Shown here: positions 1-28,431 of the stretch, piece by piece
How the letters are laid out: the number at the start of each line of letters is the position of its first letter
Numbering within the stretch: position 1 is the stretch's first letter
Source of the DNA: Leptobrachium leishanense
Taxonomy: Eukaryota > Chordata > Amphibia > Anura > Megophryidae
Assembly (NCBI GenBank): GCA_009667805.1
Contig: CM019066.1
Location: 1,674,001-1,738,000 of the forward strand
DNA: 64,000 nt
Reading direction: 5' to 3'
Notes under the pieces: model-generated
The model's input: only the letters and a program-made list of their open reading frames with translations
What the model was told of the DNA's origin: nothing
The model's database searches: none
Program-made: the position numbers and the translations under genes

Positions 1-409
1 GAAGAAGAGAAGATTGGAAACCTTTACAAGTAACAGTACAGGAGAAAGCTTTAAGATCAATACATATATTAACTGTAACTCAACATATGTTGTATATCTG
101 CTACAATGCCCCTGTGGCATCCAGTATGTTGGTCAAACAACAAGGAAATTAAAAGAAAGAATATTAGAGCACATGGGCAACATCAGAAGAGGTGTTCAAA
201 AACATGCAGTACCAGTTCATTGTACTTGTTGCAATAAGTACCAAGTATCTGAATTTTTATGGTCTGGTATAGATCAAATAAAGAAACCAGGGCGAGGAGG
301 CAATAGAGAAAAAGATCTGTTAAAAAAAGAAATGTTTTGGGTTTTTAAATTAAAAACTATGAGCCCGAAGGGCTTAAATGAAGAATTTGAGATTAAATGC
401 TTTCTATAG
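1..409 (+). pseudogene. Penelope-like element, GIY-YIG endonuclease domain (partial)
   Basis: An open frame from 14 to 409 (131 residues), truncated on the left by the window edge. It has the arrangement of the C-terminal endonuclease of Penelope-like retroelements: a VVYLLQCPCG stretch, then IQYVGQT, then TRKLKERILEH. These correspond to the GIY...YIG core, the Cys pair, and the Arg/His-rich helix of the family. A second Cys/His cluster (HCTCC) follows. The reverse transcriptase that would precede this domain is outside the window. In the family the endonuclease nicks the target DNA to prime reverse transcription. The frame is intact to its stop, but without the RT part its activity cannot be judged. 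It lies in a CPSF3 intron on the opposite strand. Confidence 0.8.
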
Positions 410-1261
410 GTTATAATACATAGATTCTGTTTCAGGCAAATAAGATCCTACAATCAAAGGAATTATGAGAACCCATAATCTAAATACTAGATGGTCTACG
501 GAACTTTGAAAATAAAGATATGGAGAAATATAGAAGATCTGGAGAAGAACATCATGTTTTGACATCGGAAGTGTAAAACTTTTAGATAGAATACGATCAG
601 AAACGACACTACGGACGAAAAAAGAAAGTGCGCGATTTTTCGGATTTATAGAGAAACGGAGAAGAACACCATGTTTTGACATCGGAAGTGTAAAACTTTA
701 GATAGAATACGATCGGAAATGACATTACGGACGAAAATGAAAGTGCGCGATTTTTCGGATTTATAGAGAACCGGTAACTTCCGATCCGAAACGGAAATGA
801 CGTATCGGAGGAATCCGAAAAACAGAAATGATACATCAAAAGATTTTCTTTTTCCCGGTGAATATTGTGAGATCGAATTGACCAATGAGTGGACTTAACA
901 TCATGTCCAAAAACGAAAGGATAGGATTTTCGAGCGTATGGAGTCAGGTGACTTCCGATCGGAAACGGAAACGACATTTCGGAGAAATCCGAAAACGGAA
1001 GTGACATACGAAAAGAACTTCTTTTTGACCATATATGGTGAACGCCGAGTAATCGAGTCGACCAATGAGAGGATTTTGTGGACTATTTAAATACGAAACG
1101 AAGGAAGGGAAGGTTTATATTATTTCATGCTTTTATCTTTTATGTTATTTTATCGTCCTTGATAAAGTCTCAGTACGAAACGCGTTGGGCATTTTTACTT
1201 TAATAAATTTATTATTCATTGATATACCTTCCCTAATTATTCACCTATACAAAGCTTTTTG
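410..1261 (+). repeat. Penelope-like 3' tail with a ~115-bp direct duplication
   Basis: Non-coding sequence directly after the GIY-YIG stop. A block at about 548-660 (TTTTGACATCGGAAGTGTAA ... GCGCGATTTTTCGGATTTAT) recurs almost unchanged at about 671-770. A third, looser motif family (CTTCCGATCGGAAACGGAAA; ACCAATGAG) recurs at 885-905 and 950-1075. Short ORFs here are accidental. I infer that this is the 3' untranslated or terminal-repeat region of the Penelope-like element. I found no convincing hammerhead core in it. The right edge is set by the start of DIRS-like coding sequence. Confidence 0.5.
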
Positions 1262-1286
1262 AAGATTTTCGATCTCCACACTTTCT

Positions 1287-2449
1287 ACTTGGGCTCATCC
1301 TACCCAGAGTCAACAAGGATTTCCAGCTTCTCTACCTATTCATCTAGATCCTGTGTTGCCCTTGCCTAATTCTATAACTCCTACCCATAGTACCCCCAGA
1401 CCAGGGGAGACTAATTTACAAACTGAACCCTGGGTTATGGCTATGGCACAATCCTTTGCTAGTTTTATGGCCTCACATGCAGGAACAATTTCTCCAATGC
1501 CACAGGAGGGCAATAAGATTACTGGGGTGACTCCCAGTACTGAAAATACTGAAAAAAACCCCTCAAAAATCGGGTAAAGCCAAAAATAAAACGAGACACT
1601 GCACCCCCTAGGGGGTTGGTCAGCATCTCATGATGATGATGGTGGTGATTCTCCCACAAATGAACACAAGGGATAGTCCTGCAAAAGAGCCCACACTCGC
1701 AGGGCTTCAAAAGCGAGATCCTGGAAAAAAGCCAGGAATGCAGGCCCATCGGAATCAGATTCCGAAGCTTCAGGGGTTTCTGACGGTACAACCGCGGACC
1801 CTAACGAAGTACAAGCCCCGTCCGAATCTCCTGGTTCCATGGGTGCTTTAGTTCCATGTAAATCTGTGACCGGTGATTCATCGGATGAGGATTCTATTAA
1901 TCCGACTAAATTAAAACATCCAAGCTCATCAGACTGGGCTTTGACAAAAAAGGTTGAGAGATACCTTGATAAATATGTCAGAACGGCTTTAACCCGAAAA
2001 GACAGGTCTAATATGCGCACTGAGTGCCCTAGACCTTCTACAAAAAGTTTAATCTGTCAAACACCGGATGTTGAACCGGACATGATCCAATTCTTGGCTA
2101 ATACCGGTTGGAACCCCCGTAAAGGGTTAGATTTCTCATTCCGTTTATGTCAAGATAAATTATTGGATGCATTGGGTCCTTTTGTCCCAAATGCTAGAAA
2201 TGCTTGAACACGCTCGTGTCACGGGAGTTTCTCCTGATGTCTCCCAACTCAGAGGTTGGGCCCAAAGGACACTTTGTCTACTGGGCAATGCCAATACAGC
2301 CCTCTCTGTAGAGCGTAGAAAATCTATCCTACGCCGTATTGACCCTAATCTTACTTCACTGGCTACTAAAGATCTGGGCCCAGAAGCCAAAGGAGGTCTT
2401 TTTGGTGACAATTTTGCTGTTCGCATGGCCAAATATTTAACACCATGAC
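1287..2449 (+). pseudogene. DIRS copy 1 gag-like ORF1 remnant
   Basis: Three open pieces in shifting frames (1353-1577, 1839-2207, 2167-2448) line up with the gag-like protein of copy 2. Shared landmarks are HPSS..W, R.N.RTECPRP (about 2013-2040), the FLANTGW.PRKGLDF block, LCQDKLLDALGP, and LRGWAQRTLCLLGNAN (about 2250-2295). At least two frameshifts and an in-frame stop separate the pieces, so no full-length product is possible. In DIRS elements ORF1 is the presumed nucleic-acid-binding particle protein. No zinc knuckle is visible. Confidence 0.7.
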
Positions 2450-2819
2450 TAATGTACAAGCAACCATGAAAAAAGTTTTTTCACCACCCACTAGGGTTTT
2501 TGGCATGGCTGGCAATTGTAGGTGCAGACTGTCCGGCCGAGGCTCCTATAATTCCCAAAGAGGTTCTCCTGCCCCTTCCTTTAAATCAAAGGAACACCCA
2601 ACAAACCCCATTTTACCAACCGCAACGTTTCTACCCGCAAAGATCCTTCACCAACAGAGGACGTGGACGGGGATCTTATAGGTCCAAACCACAGGGTAAG
2701 TTTGACTTCTTACCCTTGTTCAATACCAGATACGCTTGTAGGGGGCAGAATAGCTCATTTTCTCCAGATGTGGAGACAACACAGTACAGGGTTTCTGGAT
2801 AGATTTCGTTCAGGCTCCT

Positions 2820-4589
2820 GTGCAGGAATGTCCTCCAGTTCCATTCACTTTCTCCTTACAGGTAACTGTATTAATTCAAAAAGAAATTGCCTCCCTTCTC
2901 GAGAAAGGAGCAATTCAAATCATACCTCTCACAACTCCAGGTTTTTTTAAGCAACCTGTTCTTAGTACCAAAAAAAGACGGCGGTTATCGCCCAGTGATA
3001 AACCTACGTCCACTTAACCAATTCATACAATACCAACATTTCAAAATGGAGGGTATACATTGCCTCAGAGATCTGCTATACCCCAGGGATTGGTTAGCAA
3101 AAATAGATCTGACAGATGCTTACCTAACGGTCCCAATTCATTCTGATCAATACCATCTTCTACAATTCATCTGGGAAAAACAGAAATTCCAATTTACAGG
3201 CCTCCCTTTTGGCCTATCCTCAGCCCGCTGGTGTTTCTCGAATCTCCTCAAACCAGTAGCTACGTTCCTAAGAGCACAGGGTGTACGTCTGTTAATATAT
3301 CTAGACAATATCCTCCTGATGGCGCCCACGGAACACATGCTTACACAACACCTACAAAGGGTCTTTGCAAATCCTATCCAAATTGGGTTTCTTGATAAAT
3401 CAGAAAAGAAAAAAAATCTATTCCACATCCTACGCAGACACTAGATTTTCTGGGTTTCACAGTAGATTCCACCACAGAAACGTTAAGCCTATCTCGTTCC
3501 AAACTCCGCAACGTTCGTCGGGAGCTACGGAGAGCTTTACAAACACACACACTCTCAGTTCGGCAACTTGCACGTCTTATAGGGCGTCTGTCAGCCTCCA
3601 TACAGGCAATATCTCCAGGCCCCTTACACTATCGGGCGCTACAACGCCTAAAGGCGGCGGCCCTACGTCAGTCACAGTCCTACGACGCCATCACGGAACT
3701 AGACGTCGCATGTCGTCAAGAAATCCAATGGTGGCTGGACAATATGGAGGCTTGGAACTGGCGCGCCATATTTGGCTCGGCTCCAGAAATAGTGATAGAA
3801 GCAGATGCCAGTCAGCATGGTTGGGGAACTCGTTGTGGGGACGTTTCTGCAGGCGGCCTATGGTCACCGCGGGAACGTCTTCTACACATAAATTGTCTAG
3901 AGCTTCTAGCTGGATCGTTCGAAATCCGCAGTTTCTCCAAGACCATTTCCAATTGTTGCATTCTGCTCCGGATGGACAACATATCCGCCGTCCAGTACGT
4001 CAACAAGCTATGGGGTGCACGATCTCGGCCTCTAGCCGTGCTAGCCAAAACGTTTTGGTATTTCTGTCTAGAACGAAATATACAAGTACAGGCAGAATAC
4101 CTTCCAGGTCTACACAATGTAGTAGCCGATTGGCATTCTCAATTCCTGAGGGATGGCAGCGATTGGCGTTTAGATACACAGATTTTCTTAAAATTTCAGG
4201 ATCTTTTTTCCATAGATTTATTTGCCACTCGGCTCAACGCACAACTACCCAGGTTTTACAGCTGGCGTCCGGATCCAGAAGCTCTGGCAACGGACGCCAT
4301 GCTACAGGTATGGAAAGGGGGACAACTCTACGCATTTCCGCCCTTTGCTCTGCTAGGACGGACATTGCTACAAACTCGGCGGGACAAAGCATCAGTAGTG
4401 TTAATTTCTAGAAACCCCTTTCTATTAGCGATGACGGATTATCCTCGTCTTCTACCGACTCCTCCGTTTCTCCTAATGAATTCAGACGGAGAATTTCATC
4501 CCCTAGTGCAGACGGGCCATCTTCAGCTGATGGCGTGGTTGCTCTCAGGGACCCCGCCCTGTACAAAGCCTTTCGCAGGGAGTTACTAG
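2820..4589 (+). pseudogene. DIRS copy 1 reverse transcriptase / RNase H remnant
   Basis: The RT fingers and palm are readable at 2945-3440: LFLVPKKDGGYRPVINLRPLN, then DWLAKIDLTDAYL, LPFGLSSA, and the catalytic box. That box reads YLDN here where active DIRS RTs have YLDD (copy 2 does). A frameshift in a T-run near 2943 and another near 3390 break the frame. RNase H follows in the 3744-4589 frame: EADASQHGWG, then LELLAG, MDNISAVQYVN and VVADWHS. After it comes the FSIDLFATRLNAQLPRF.SWRPDPEA segment typical of DIRS polyproteins. Loss of the second catalytic Asp and the frameshifts mean the copy is dead. Confidence 0.85.
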
Positions 4590-5001
4590 CCTCTTTGATG
4601 CCTCGAAGGCTCCCAGTACTTTCCGTGCTTACAAGAGTGCCTGGTCAGTCTGGGCTACCTGGTGCTTGGGACGGACGTGGATCCCGTTTCAACCTCTGTA
4701 GAGAATGTCCTTCAGTTTTTATCAGATGAATTTGATAAAGGAAAAGCTTATCGAACGCTTAACCTATATCGTTCAGCTATTTCAGCGCAACATGTAGGTT
4801 TTCGGGGCATTTGGGCAGGTAAACATCCTTTGGTCTGTAAGTTATTGCGGGGAGCACGCTTATCGTGACCTCCTCAACCGAAGTATTCTTCGACTTGGGA
4901 TGTCTCGGCAGTTTTCACTCTGTTCTCTGAGTGGGGCCCTAACCAAGATCTTTCCCTACAGAAATTATCTGGTAAATTAGTAATGCTACTCTGTCTGATA
5001 T

Positions 5002-6217
5002 CTTGTCGCCAGGGCCGTAGGAAGGGCGAGGCGAGTGAGGCACGTGCCTCGGGCACAGCTGTGAAGGGGCGCAGCCATGGCTCGAGCCCTGCGGGAACGC
5101 AGGTTCCCGCAGGACTTGAGCCATAGCTGCGCCCCTTCACAGCTGTGAAGCGCCCACCCCGAAACGATTGCGAGCGGCCGCAGGCGGTTTCATTGTTCCA
5201 AGGCGAGCGGCTGCACTTTCTGTCAGCGGCCGTTCAAGCAGGAAGCTCGCGGCCGCCGGCAATGAGAGGTGAGCTGGGGGCACTATCCAGGAGACCTGGG
5301 GGCACTATCCAGGAGACCTGGGGGCACTATCCAGGAGACCTGGGGGCACAATCCATGAGACCTGGGGGCACAATCCATGAGACCTGGGGGCACAATCCAT
5401 GAGACCAGGGGGCACAATCCATGAGACCAGGGGGCACAATCCATGAGACCAGGGGGCACAATCCATGAGACCAGGGGGCACAATCCATGAGACCAGGGGG
5501 CACAATCCATGAGACCTGGGGGCACAATCCATGAGACCTGGGGGGGCATTATCCATGAGACCTGGGGGGGGCATTATCCATGAGACCTGGGGGGGGCATT
5601 ATCCATGAGACCTGGGGGGGGCATTATCCATGAGACCTGGGGGGGCATTATCCATGAGACCTGGGGGGGCATTATCCATGAGACCTGGGGGGGCATTATC
5701 CATGAGACCTGGGGGGGCATTATCCATGAGACCTGGGGGGGCATTATCCATGAGACCTGGGGGGGCATTATCCATGAGACCTGGGGGGGGCATTATCCAT
5801 GAGACCTGGGGGGGCATTATCCATGAGACTGGGGGGGGCATTATCCATGAGACCTGGGGGGGGCATTATCCATGAGACCTGGGGGGGCATTATCCATGAG
5901 ACCTGGGGGGGGCATTATCCATGAGACCTGGGGGGGGCATTATCCATGAGACTTGGGGGGGGCAGTCAGCACCAGCTGGAACCCCCCCCAAAAAAATAAT
6001 AAAAAAAAAAAAAAAAAAAAATCACAACCTTGCCTCTCATCCCACAGCGCAAAGGGTGGTCCGATCCACTGCTTCTGGTCGCGGGAGCATCCAGGAGTTT
6101 AGCACTGCGCCACTGGGTCGGGGACTCTGATTTTTAAAATTATGTGGGGGGGGGGGGGCACAATTTTCTGTTTTTGCCTCGGGTGCAAAAGGAGCTCGCT
6201 ACGGCTCTGCTTGTCGC
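5002..6217. mobile_element. hAT-type transposon with perfect 8-bp TSD, inside the DIRS recombinase
   Basis: The element is 5010-6209. Its ends are CAGGGCCGTAG and CTACGGCTCTG (inverted, one mismatch). It is flanked by identical 8-bp copies CTTGTCGC at 5002-5009 and 6210-6217. An 8-bp duplication is the hAT signature. Removing the element restores the recombinase reading frame across the junction. It encodes no transposase. Its body is a near-perfect palindrome at about 5065-5145 (ends CACAGCTGTGAAGGGGCGCA), then a minisatellite (5274-5966), an A-tract (about 5996-6019), and GC-rich sequence. Confidence 0.88.
5274..5966 (+). repeat. G-rich minisatellite, ~21-24 bp unit, about 30 copies
   Basis: The unit drifts along the array: GGGGGCACTATCCAGGAGACCT (first three), then GGGGGCACAATCCATGAGACC, then GGGGGGCATTATCCATGAG with 6-8 G. 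Long ORFs on both strands here are products of the repeat and not genes. The word GCATTATCCATGAG recurs, reverse-complemented, in the array at 23390-23822. Confidence 0.95.
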
Positions 6218-6689
6218 AGAGTATCGGATGTGAGGGCCCTAGATGTTCACGCAAGAACTTTTTACTCAGAGGGTGTCAAGTTCTCTATATCTCGTAGAAC
6301 TAAAACTAGCTCTACCTCGGTATTTCATCCGGAATTTCTAGATCTTCGTCCGGTTGGCTGTTTGAGGGAGTATGAACTTTGTACGGCTCCCTTACGCACT
6401 CAACCTGTTGGACCGTTATTTCATATCGCCATCCTTTTAGGCCGGTCTCAGCGATGACTTTAGCAAGGAGGATGCGATGGGTTATGTCTTAAGCTGGTAT
6501 TGATACTTCTATGTTTGGCGCGCATTCAGCAAGGGGCGCGATGACTTCTAAGGCCTTTTCCGCAGGATGTCGTTTAGAGGACATCATGAGGGCGGCGGAT
6601 TGGTCCAGAGAATCCACGTTCAAACAATTCTATTTTAGACCGATGGATCACTGGTCCACCAAAACTATTGCGCTGCTTTGAACTGGCAT

Positions 6690-6775
6690 TAAATATGAGC
6701 CTCCGTGTCTTGTAATAAAATTTAAGATTTTGTTAAAGTCATGATTTTATTAAAGACACGGAGGTGAGTATTTCC
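6690..6775. repeat. DIRS copy 1 internal complementary region
   Basis: Sequence just after the recombinase stop in which GAGCCTCCGTGTCTT and AAGACACGGAGGTGAG face each other around AT-rich sequence. In DIRS elements this region is complementary to both outer termini and templates completion of the circle. The matching right terminus is at about 7193-7235. Confidence 0.7.
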
Positions 6776-7235
6776 CACCCATTTCATTGACCCACCCACA
6801 CTGGTAAGGTAGTAGGTTTGTTATTGCTGATGTGATGATCTGCATTTATTCCATTGTTTATGGGTGCTACTTGTTTGGTCTCCTGACATATGACCCTGGC
6901 GTTCTTCACATTCTGTCTTCTCTTTCAGCTTTCTAAAGGGTGGATTCCATCTGCTGCATGAATCCTGTTCCAGTATGTTCTTCTATCCTGTTTGTTGACC
7001 AGTTCCGGATTCCGTATTGGTGGTTCAGATTGTTCCAGATTCAGTTCGATTCAAGAAAGAGAAGTGATGAGGCAGCGCTGTCCGAATATGGGCATGGACT
7101 ATACTATGTGCTATGGGAAGATCTGCAGATACCATTATAGTTGTTTAACTCTTGCTGCTGTGAAGTAGTAATAAAGAGATTTGGCATTAAATACTCGCCT
7201 CCATGACTTTAAGTCATGACTTAACAAAATCTTGA

Positions 7236-8060
7236 ATTGTTGTCGTTGCGGCAATTGTCTCTTCTATGTTTATTATCGTGCAAGAGCGTCAGCGATGTGT
7301 GCGCCTTAAGACTTTCCAGTTCGATGTGTTCTAGAAAAAGCTTGTTTTGATGTGTCACGTCGAACGAAAACTTCTATTTCCTCAAGTGTTTTATCCAGTT
7401 CTTCTGGATTTTCGTAAGGTTTGTCCTGTTCTTTGATTATAGGTTTAGGGGTCTCGTACGTTGCCGCTCAGTCCAGATGGGGTCTCACTTTTGTTTCTCC
7501 CATAAGCCGGTGCCTTTGACAGCTTTGGCACGTTGGGTGCCCTGGTTAATAGCTTTAGCTGGAATTTAAGACTCGGATGCGAGTATTTCCCTCCGCTCCC
7601 TGCCCTTGTGTTATTGGTGGGGAATGCGTTTGGTTTTGGTTACATTTTGTAGTTTCTGAGACTTATTTTTGGGTTGCAATGGTTATCCCGGTCTTGTACT
7701 ACGATCATTCAGTTCTGGATCATTTTTTCTGTATCAGCTTTTCTGTTTGTGCTTTTTCACAGCTTCCAGAGTTCCTGGTTTCCCTGGTTGTCTAGTTGCA
7801 GTTTGAGTTCCAGGTTCGGTGTGCATCCTGTTCTTCTGTATTTCAATAGAGGATTTCCTTCTGGGAGCAACTGGATTTATACTGGAGAAAGGATTCTAGG
7901 ATTTGGGGGGGGGGGTGGTTTCTGATTTTGCTAGAAATGTTTTTTTTCCATGTTATTTATTAAAAGCGAGAAAGAAATGCAAATACTCGTCTCTGGGTCT
8001 TATTTAAAATTTAAACTTTCCCTCAAATAATAATAGGAAAATTCAACAATTTTCAAGTCT
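7236..8060 (+). pseudogene. DIRS-like fragment 3: recombinase tail and right terminus
   Basis: Translating 7280-7570 gives scattered but clear matches to the C-terminal recombinase of the other copies: SVSDVCALR, a CVTSNENFYF counterpart of the RRTKTSIS segment, and PLTALARWVPWLIALAGI. Stops and frameshifts are frequent. GACTCGGATGCGAGTATTT at 7571-7590 and the CTCGTCTCTGGGTCTTATTT ... AGGAAAATTCAACAATTTTC stretch at 7987-8056 match DIRS internal and terminal repeats. The domain carrying HxxR and Tyr is missing, which indicates a deletion. Confidence 0.6.
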
Positions 8061-8211
8061 AACATAGGAAAATGAAAAGGATATTTTGGACAAAACAGCC
8101 ACCCAAAACCTTACAGGCCCAAAAAGCTACTGACCGAAGGAATGTTTCTATATAAATATCTTGCAAGACGAGAAAAAAAAAAACCAACAATTTAAAGAAA
8201 AACCGTGATTA

Positions 8212-25899
<17,688 letters not shown>

Positions 25900-26080
25900 C
25901 TTTACTTCCTTCCACTCTCCATGCCCAGATGCGGCCACTTCCGGTTGGCTGATCTCTTCTCTCCTTGTGTCCCGCGCTCTCTGGTCGCCGCCACTTCCGG
26001 TGCGCCTGGGGTACTGTGTTTCCGTTCCGCTCTATTCCATGACCCTGTGAGGGGACCGACCGCGGTAGCTGAGGTAATAG
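25900..26080. promoter_or_regulatory. CPSF3/ITGB1BP1 divergent promoter region
   Basis: A relatively CpG-rich stretch upstream of the CPSF3 start codon, between the two head-to-head genes. It contains two ACTTCCGG words (25937-25944 and 25993-26000), the consensus for ETS/GABP factors, which often drive bidirectional housekeeping promoters. No TATA box is evident. The transcription start sites and the presumed non-coding first exon of ITGB1BP1 cannot be placed from sequence alone; GCTGAG|GTAATA near 26070 is one possible donor. Confidence 0.6.
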
Positions 26081-26782
26081 ATCACCGGCTTCAGTACAGT
26101 GACCGGCTGCCCCATACAGACACAGGATTCCCTGCTTCCCCCGGTTTTACAGGCAAAGCTTTCCGCCCCAGGAGCTCACCTGATGGCTGCTCAACTCAGG
26201 GACAGCACCGACTACACTGCTTCCTATTCCTGGCAGTGCCTGTGCTTTCATAGGAACACAGGAGCAGCTCCTGTAAATATTACACGGCCTGTGCACCTTC
26301 TAATAGGGTCCCCAGTGCACTGTATACTATACATGCACACCCCCATTCATGTAATATCTTACCTTGAAGAAGTCGCTTAATAAAACCTGTTGCTCTGTGT
26401 TTCATGTATTGCACATAATTGGGTGCTCTCTGTAACTACCATGGGTTATATTATTATTTTATATAGATATGTATGTATGTATAATGTCACCAACACAACA
26501 TAAATGCGGTCATTAGGCGACAAGAATAGGACCTTTCGCGATGGGATACATTGACGCTGTGACAGGATTAAACAATTTATAGCCCTATTTTGTGAACTAA
26601 ATTCCCATCTTTTTTGAGTTTAGCGTTAAAAAAGATTGCTGAAAGTCTTAAAATGTTACTCCTTAATGTATGAGTTGTTCTCTCTTTGTGGTTTGTTGTA
26701 TTCTTCTGTCATGGGAAGAAACCGTTTGTTATTCTTAGCACAGGAAGAGTGCTGCTGCTTGTTGTTTATGTATAAACAAACT

Positions 26783-26871
26783 AACAGGGTTATTCAGAGA
26801 AAGGTGAAACCCTGAAGAACTTTTGGAGAAGTGAAAATTCGAGGTCAAAATAGCTGATTTGGAAAGTTAGA
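26783..26871. repeat. Half of a CAGGGTTATTCAG MITE
   Basis: ACAGGGTTATTCAGAGAAAG followed by GTGAAACCCTGAAGAAC and TTGGAGAAGTGAAAATTC. This is the left half of the palindromic element seen complete at 38669-38837. The right half is missing where the next MITE begins. Confidence 0.6.
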
Positions 26872-27325
26872 TTAGACTCGGGTCAGACGAGCGCAGTGAT
26901 CACGTCCGTGTTGCCGCACATTTTAAAGTCTGTGGTAGCATACAATTATGATCAATAGAGACCCACGCACAAAGTACGTCCTCACAGAAGTGCAGACGCA
27001 CAACGGACGCGGCAAATGGATGCAGGTTAGGCAAGAACGTGAATCTGCTAGAACGGACGCACAGAGTGCGCCACGTCCGCAACATCCACATAGCTTTGTG
27101 TGTGAGTGATGGAACGAAGTCAGACGGACTGCATTTATACGTCCAGCATTTTTGACGGACAAAATGTTTTTCATATTCATTTATTTTCCCTTCTACATCC
27201 GTCAAAAAAAACCTCAGTCACAAAAACGGATTGTGTGGCCACTACCTTGTCGTCAGTCAGAAAGTACGTCCATTGTGCACGGACGCACAGTCCACACAGA
27301 ATGCGCTCGTCTGACCCTAGCCTAA
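26872..27325. mobile_element. GGGTCAGAC-TIR MITE, copy 1
   Basis: Ends TTAGACTCGGGTCAGACGAG and CTCGTCTGACCCTAGCCTAA are inverted. The interior is rich in CGTCCG/CGGACG words. About 450 bp with no transposase. Same family as the copies near 28617, 29533, 35841, 44618 and 53631. Confidence 0.75.
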
Positions 27326-28247
27326 AGCTCCTTTGATTCTCTTGCCAATTATTTCATTCAAAGAATTCTGGGAATTGTAGGCTATCAGCATTTGGGGGGA
27401 CCGGAGTTTAAGATCTCTGCTGTGTTCGCTGGCTAACACTGGTACCAGAGGGTAAAATACTCTGGCCGGATGCACAACTCTGAGGAAGTTAGACACTTTA
27501 ACCATATGCCCTTTATTTATTCTTAACAGATTCATCTTTATTAACAAAGTATAAAATGATACATTGTCAAAAAAGGCATCGCACTACAAGATTAAGAAAA
27601 TAAACTGAATGTGTGTGGGTACAGAAATGAAATGGGGAAGGAGTGCATGGCACAGCCTGTGGTGATAACAGGGTGATATCTCTAGCTCCTACATTAAACT
27701 TGCATGAGGGTTTGAGGTGTGTAGCAGCAGTAAAAAGCTGATGGTTTGCGTGTGTCATAGTGAGGACGCGTCTTCTCTAGCAGTCGGCATTGGCGCCCAC
27801 TCATTGCCTGGTACCCTAAGACCCCAATGACAAGGCCCCATCAAAAGCTGAACCCTAAGTTAGGATAACAGCGCTGCATGTGGAGGCACCGCTCGCACCC
27901 TTTGGATTATATTGTCTTTTTTTTGTGTGGGTTTTTTGCTTGGGTTGGAGGTGCAGGGTGGGTAGGATCCCTCTTGGAGGCCTGTTAGGGAATGATGTGC
28001 AAATCTTGTTGAAAATAAAAAATCTGCTGTATTGTAATCCGTCCTTGGTGTGTTCCCTATCACAGTTGAAGTGTACAGCCCGCAGAGTAGGTTTACATTG
28101 GCCAGAATTAGCGCTTGATAAGGTTTGGTGCAGATGGGGTCTCCTAGCCGACTGAAATCGGTTGGATGTTTTTCAGCATCCCCTATGCTTCTAATAACAT
28201 GGGGCATACTCGCTAAAGTGTTTGCATTGTGTTTTCACATCTTACAG
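27326..28247. other. Upstream / first intron of ITGB1BP1, no recognised feature
   Basis: No coding, RNA or clear repeat signal. GGGGTTTAGGGTTCAGC-like text and short ORFs are not supported as genes. Confidence 0.5.
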
Positions 28248-28359
28248 GGCTGATGTTTCTTCATTGAAGCTGCCTCTGCCTGCTGGGTTCAGTGCTATAT
28301 GTGTGGCCGCACCGCCTGCCCTCTCTTCTCCGGACATACCGATGGAAACCCGCTGAAGA

Positions 28360-28431
28360 ATGTTCCGTAAAGGGAAGAAAAGACACAGCAGCAGCAGCTC
28401 CCAGAGCAGCGAGATCAGCACCAAGAGTAAG
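28360..28431 (+). CDS. ITGB1BP1: ITGB1BP1 coding exon 1
   Basis: ATG at 28360. It encodes [20 protein letters not shown] plus TKSK in phase 0, donor GTTTGT. The exon probably starts at 28248 after acceptor TCTTACAG, with 112 bases of 5'UTR. Confidence 0.95.

Larger units (their letters stand above)
4560..6681 (+). pseudogene. DIRS copy 1 tyrosine recombinase, split by hAT insertion
   Basis: The N-terminal part is at 4560-5009: RTLNLYRSAISAQHVGF, then HPLVCKLLRGAR. The C-terminal part resumes at 6218: RVSDVRALDVHAR, then SRRTKTSSTSVF, and finally H-S-A-R and DIMRAADWSRES...FYFRP before the stop at 6681. The H-x-x-R and final Tyr of the recombinase active site are visible. The gene is broken between these parts by the 1.2-kb hAT at 5010-6209. 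Frameshifts also occur near 4868 and in 6440-6540. In the family this enzyme integrates a circular DNA intermediate without making a target duplication. Confidence 0.8.
1262..7235 (+). mobile_element. DIRS-like YR retrotransposon copy 1 (decayed, split by hAT)
   Basis: Order is gag-like region, reverse transcriptase, RNase H plus downstream domain, tyrosine recombinase, then an internal complementary region at about 6690-6775, then a right terminal segment near 7180-7235. The CCTCCGTGTCTT / AAGACACGGAGG pair around a central AT-rich stretch at 6697-6765 is the DIRS internal complementary region. CTCGCCTCCATGACTT near 7193 is the matching right-terminal inverted repeat. No left inverted repeat is visible, so the 5' end appears truncated against the Penelope tail. 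Coding parts carry several frameshifts, and a hAT element sits inside the recombinase gene (5010-6209). It is 30-50% diverged by eye from copy 2 and looks older. Confidence 0.85.

Noticed and set aside
410..1261. Hammerhead ribozyme in the Penelope tail
   Set aside because: Expected for some Penelope-like elements, but I could not find CTGANGA with a paired stem II and GAAA on either strand.
5283..5875. ORFs with MPPQVSWI / MRPGGGIIHETW repeats
   Set aside because: Products of the 22-bp minisatellite inside the hAT element.
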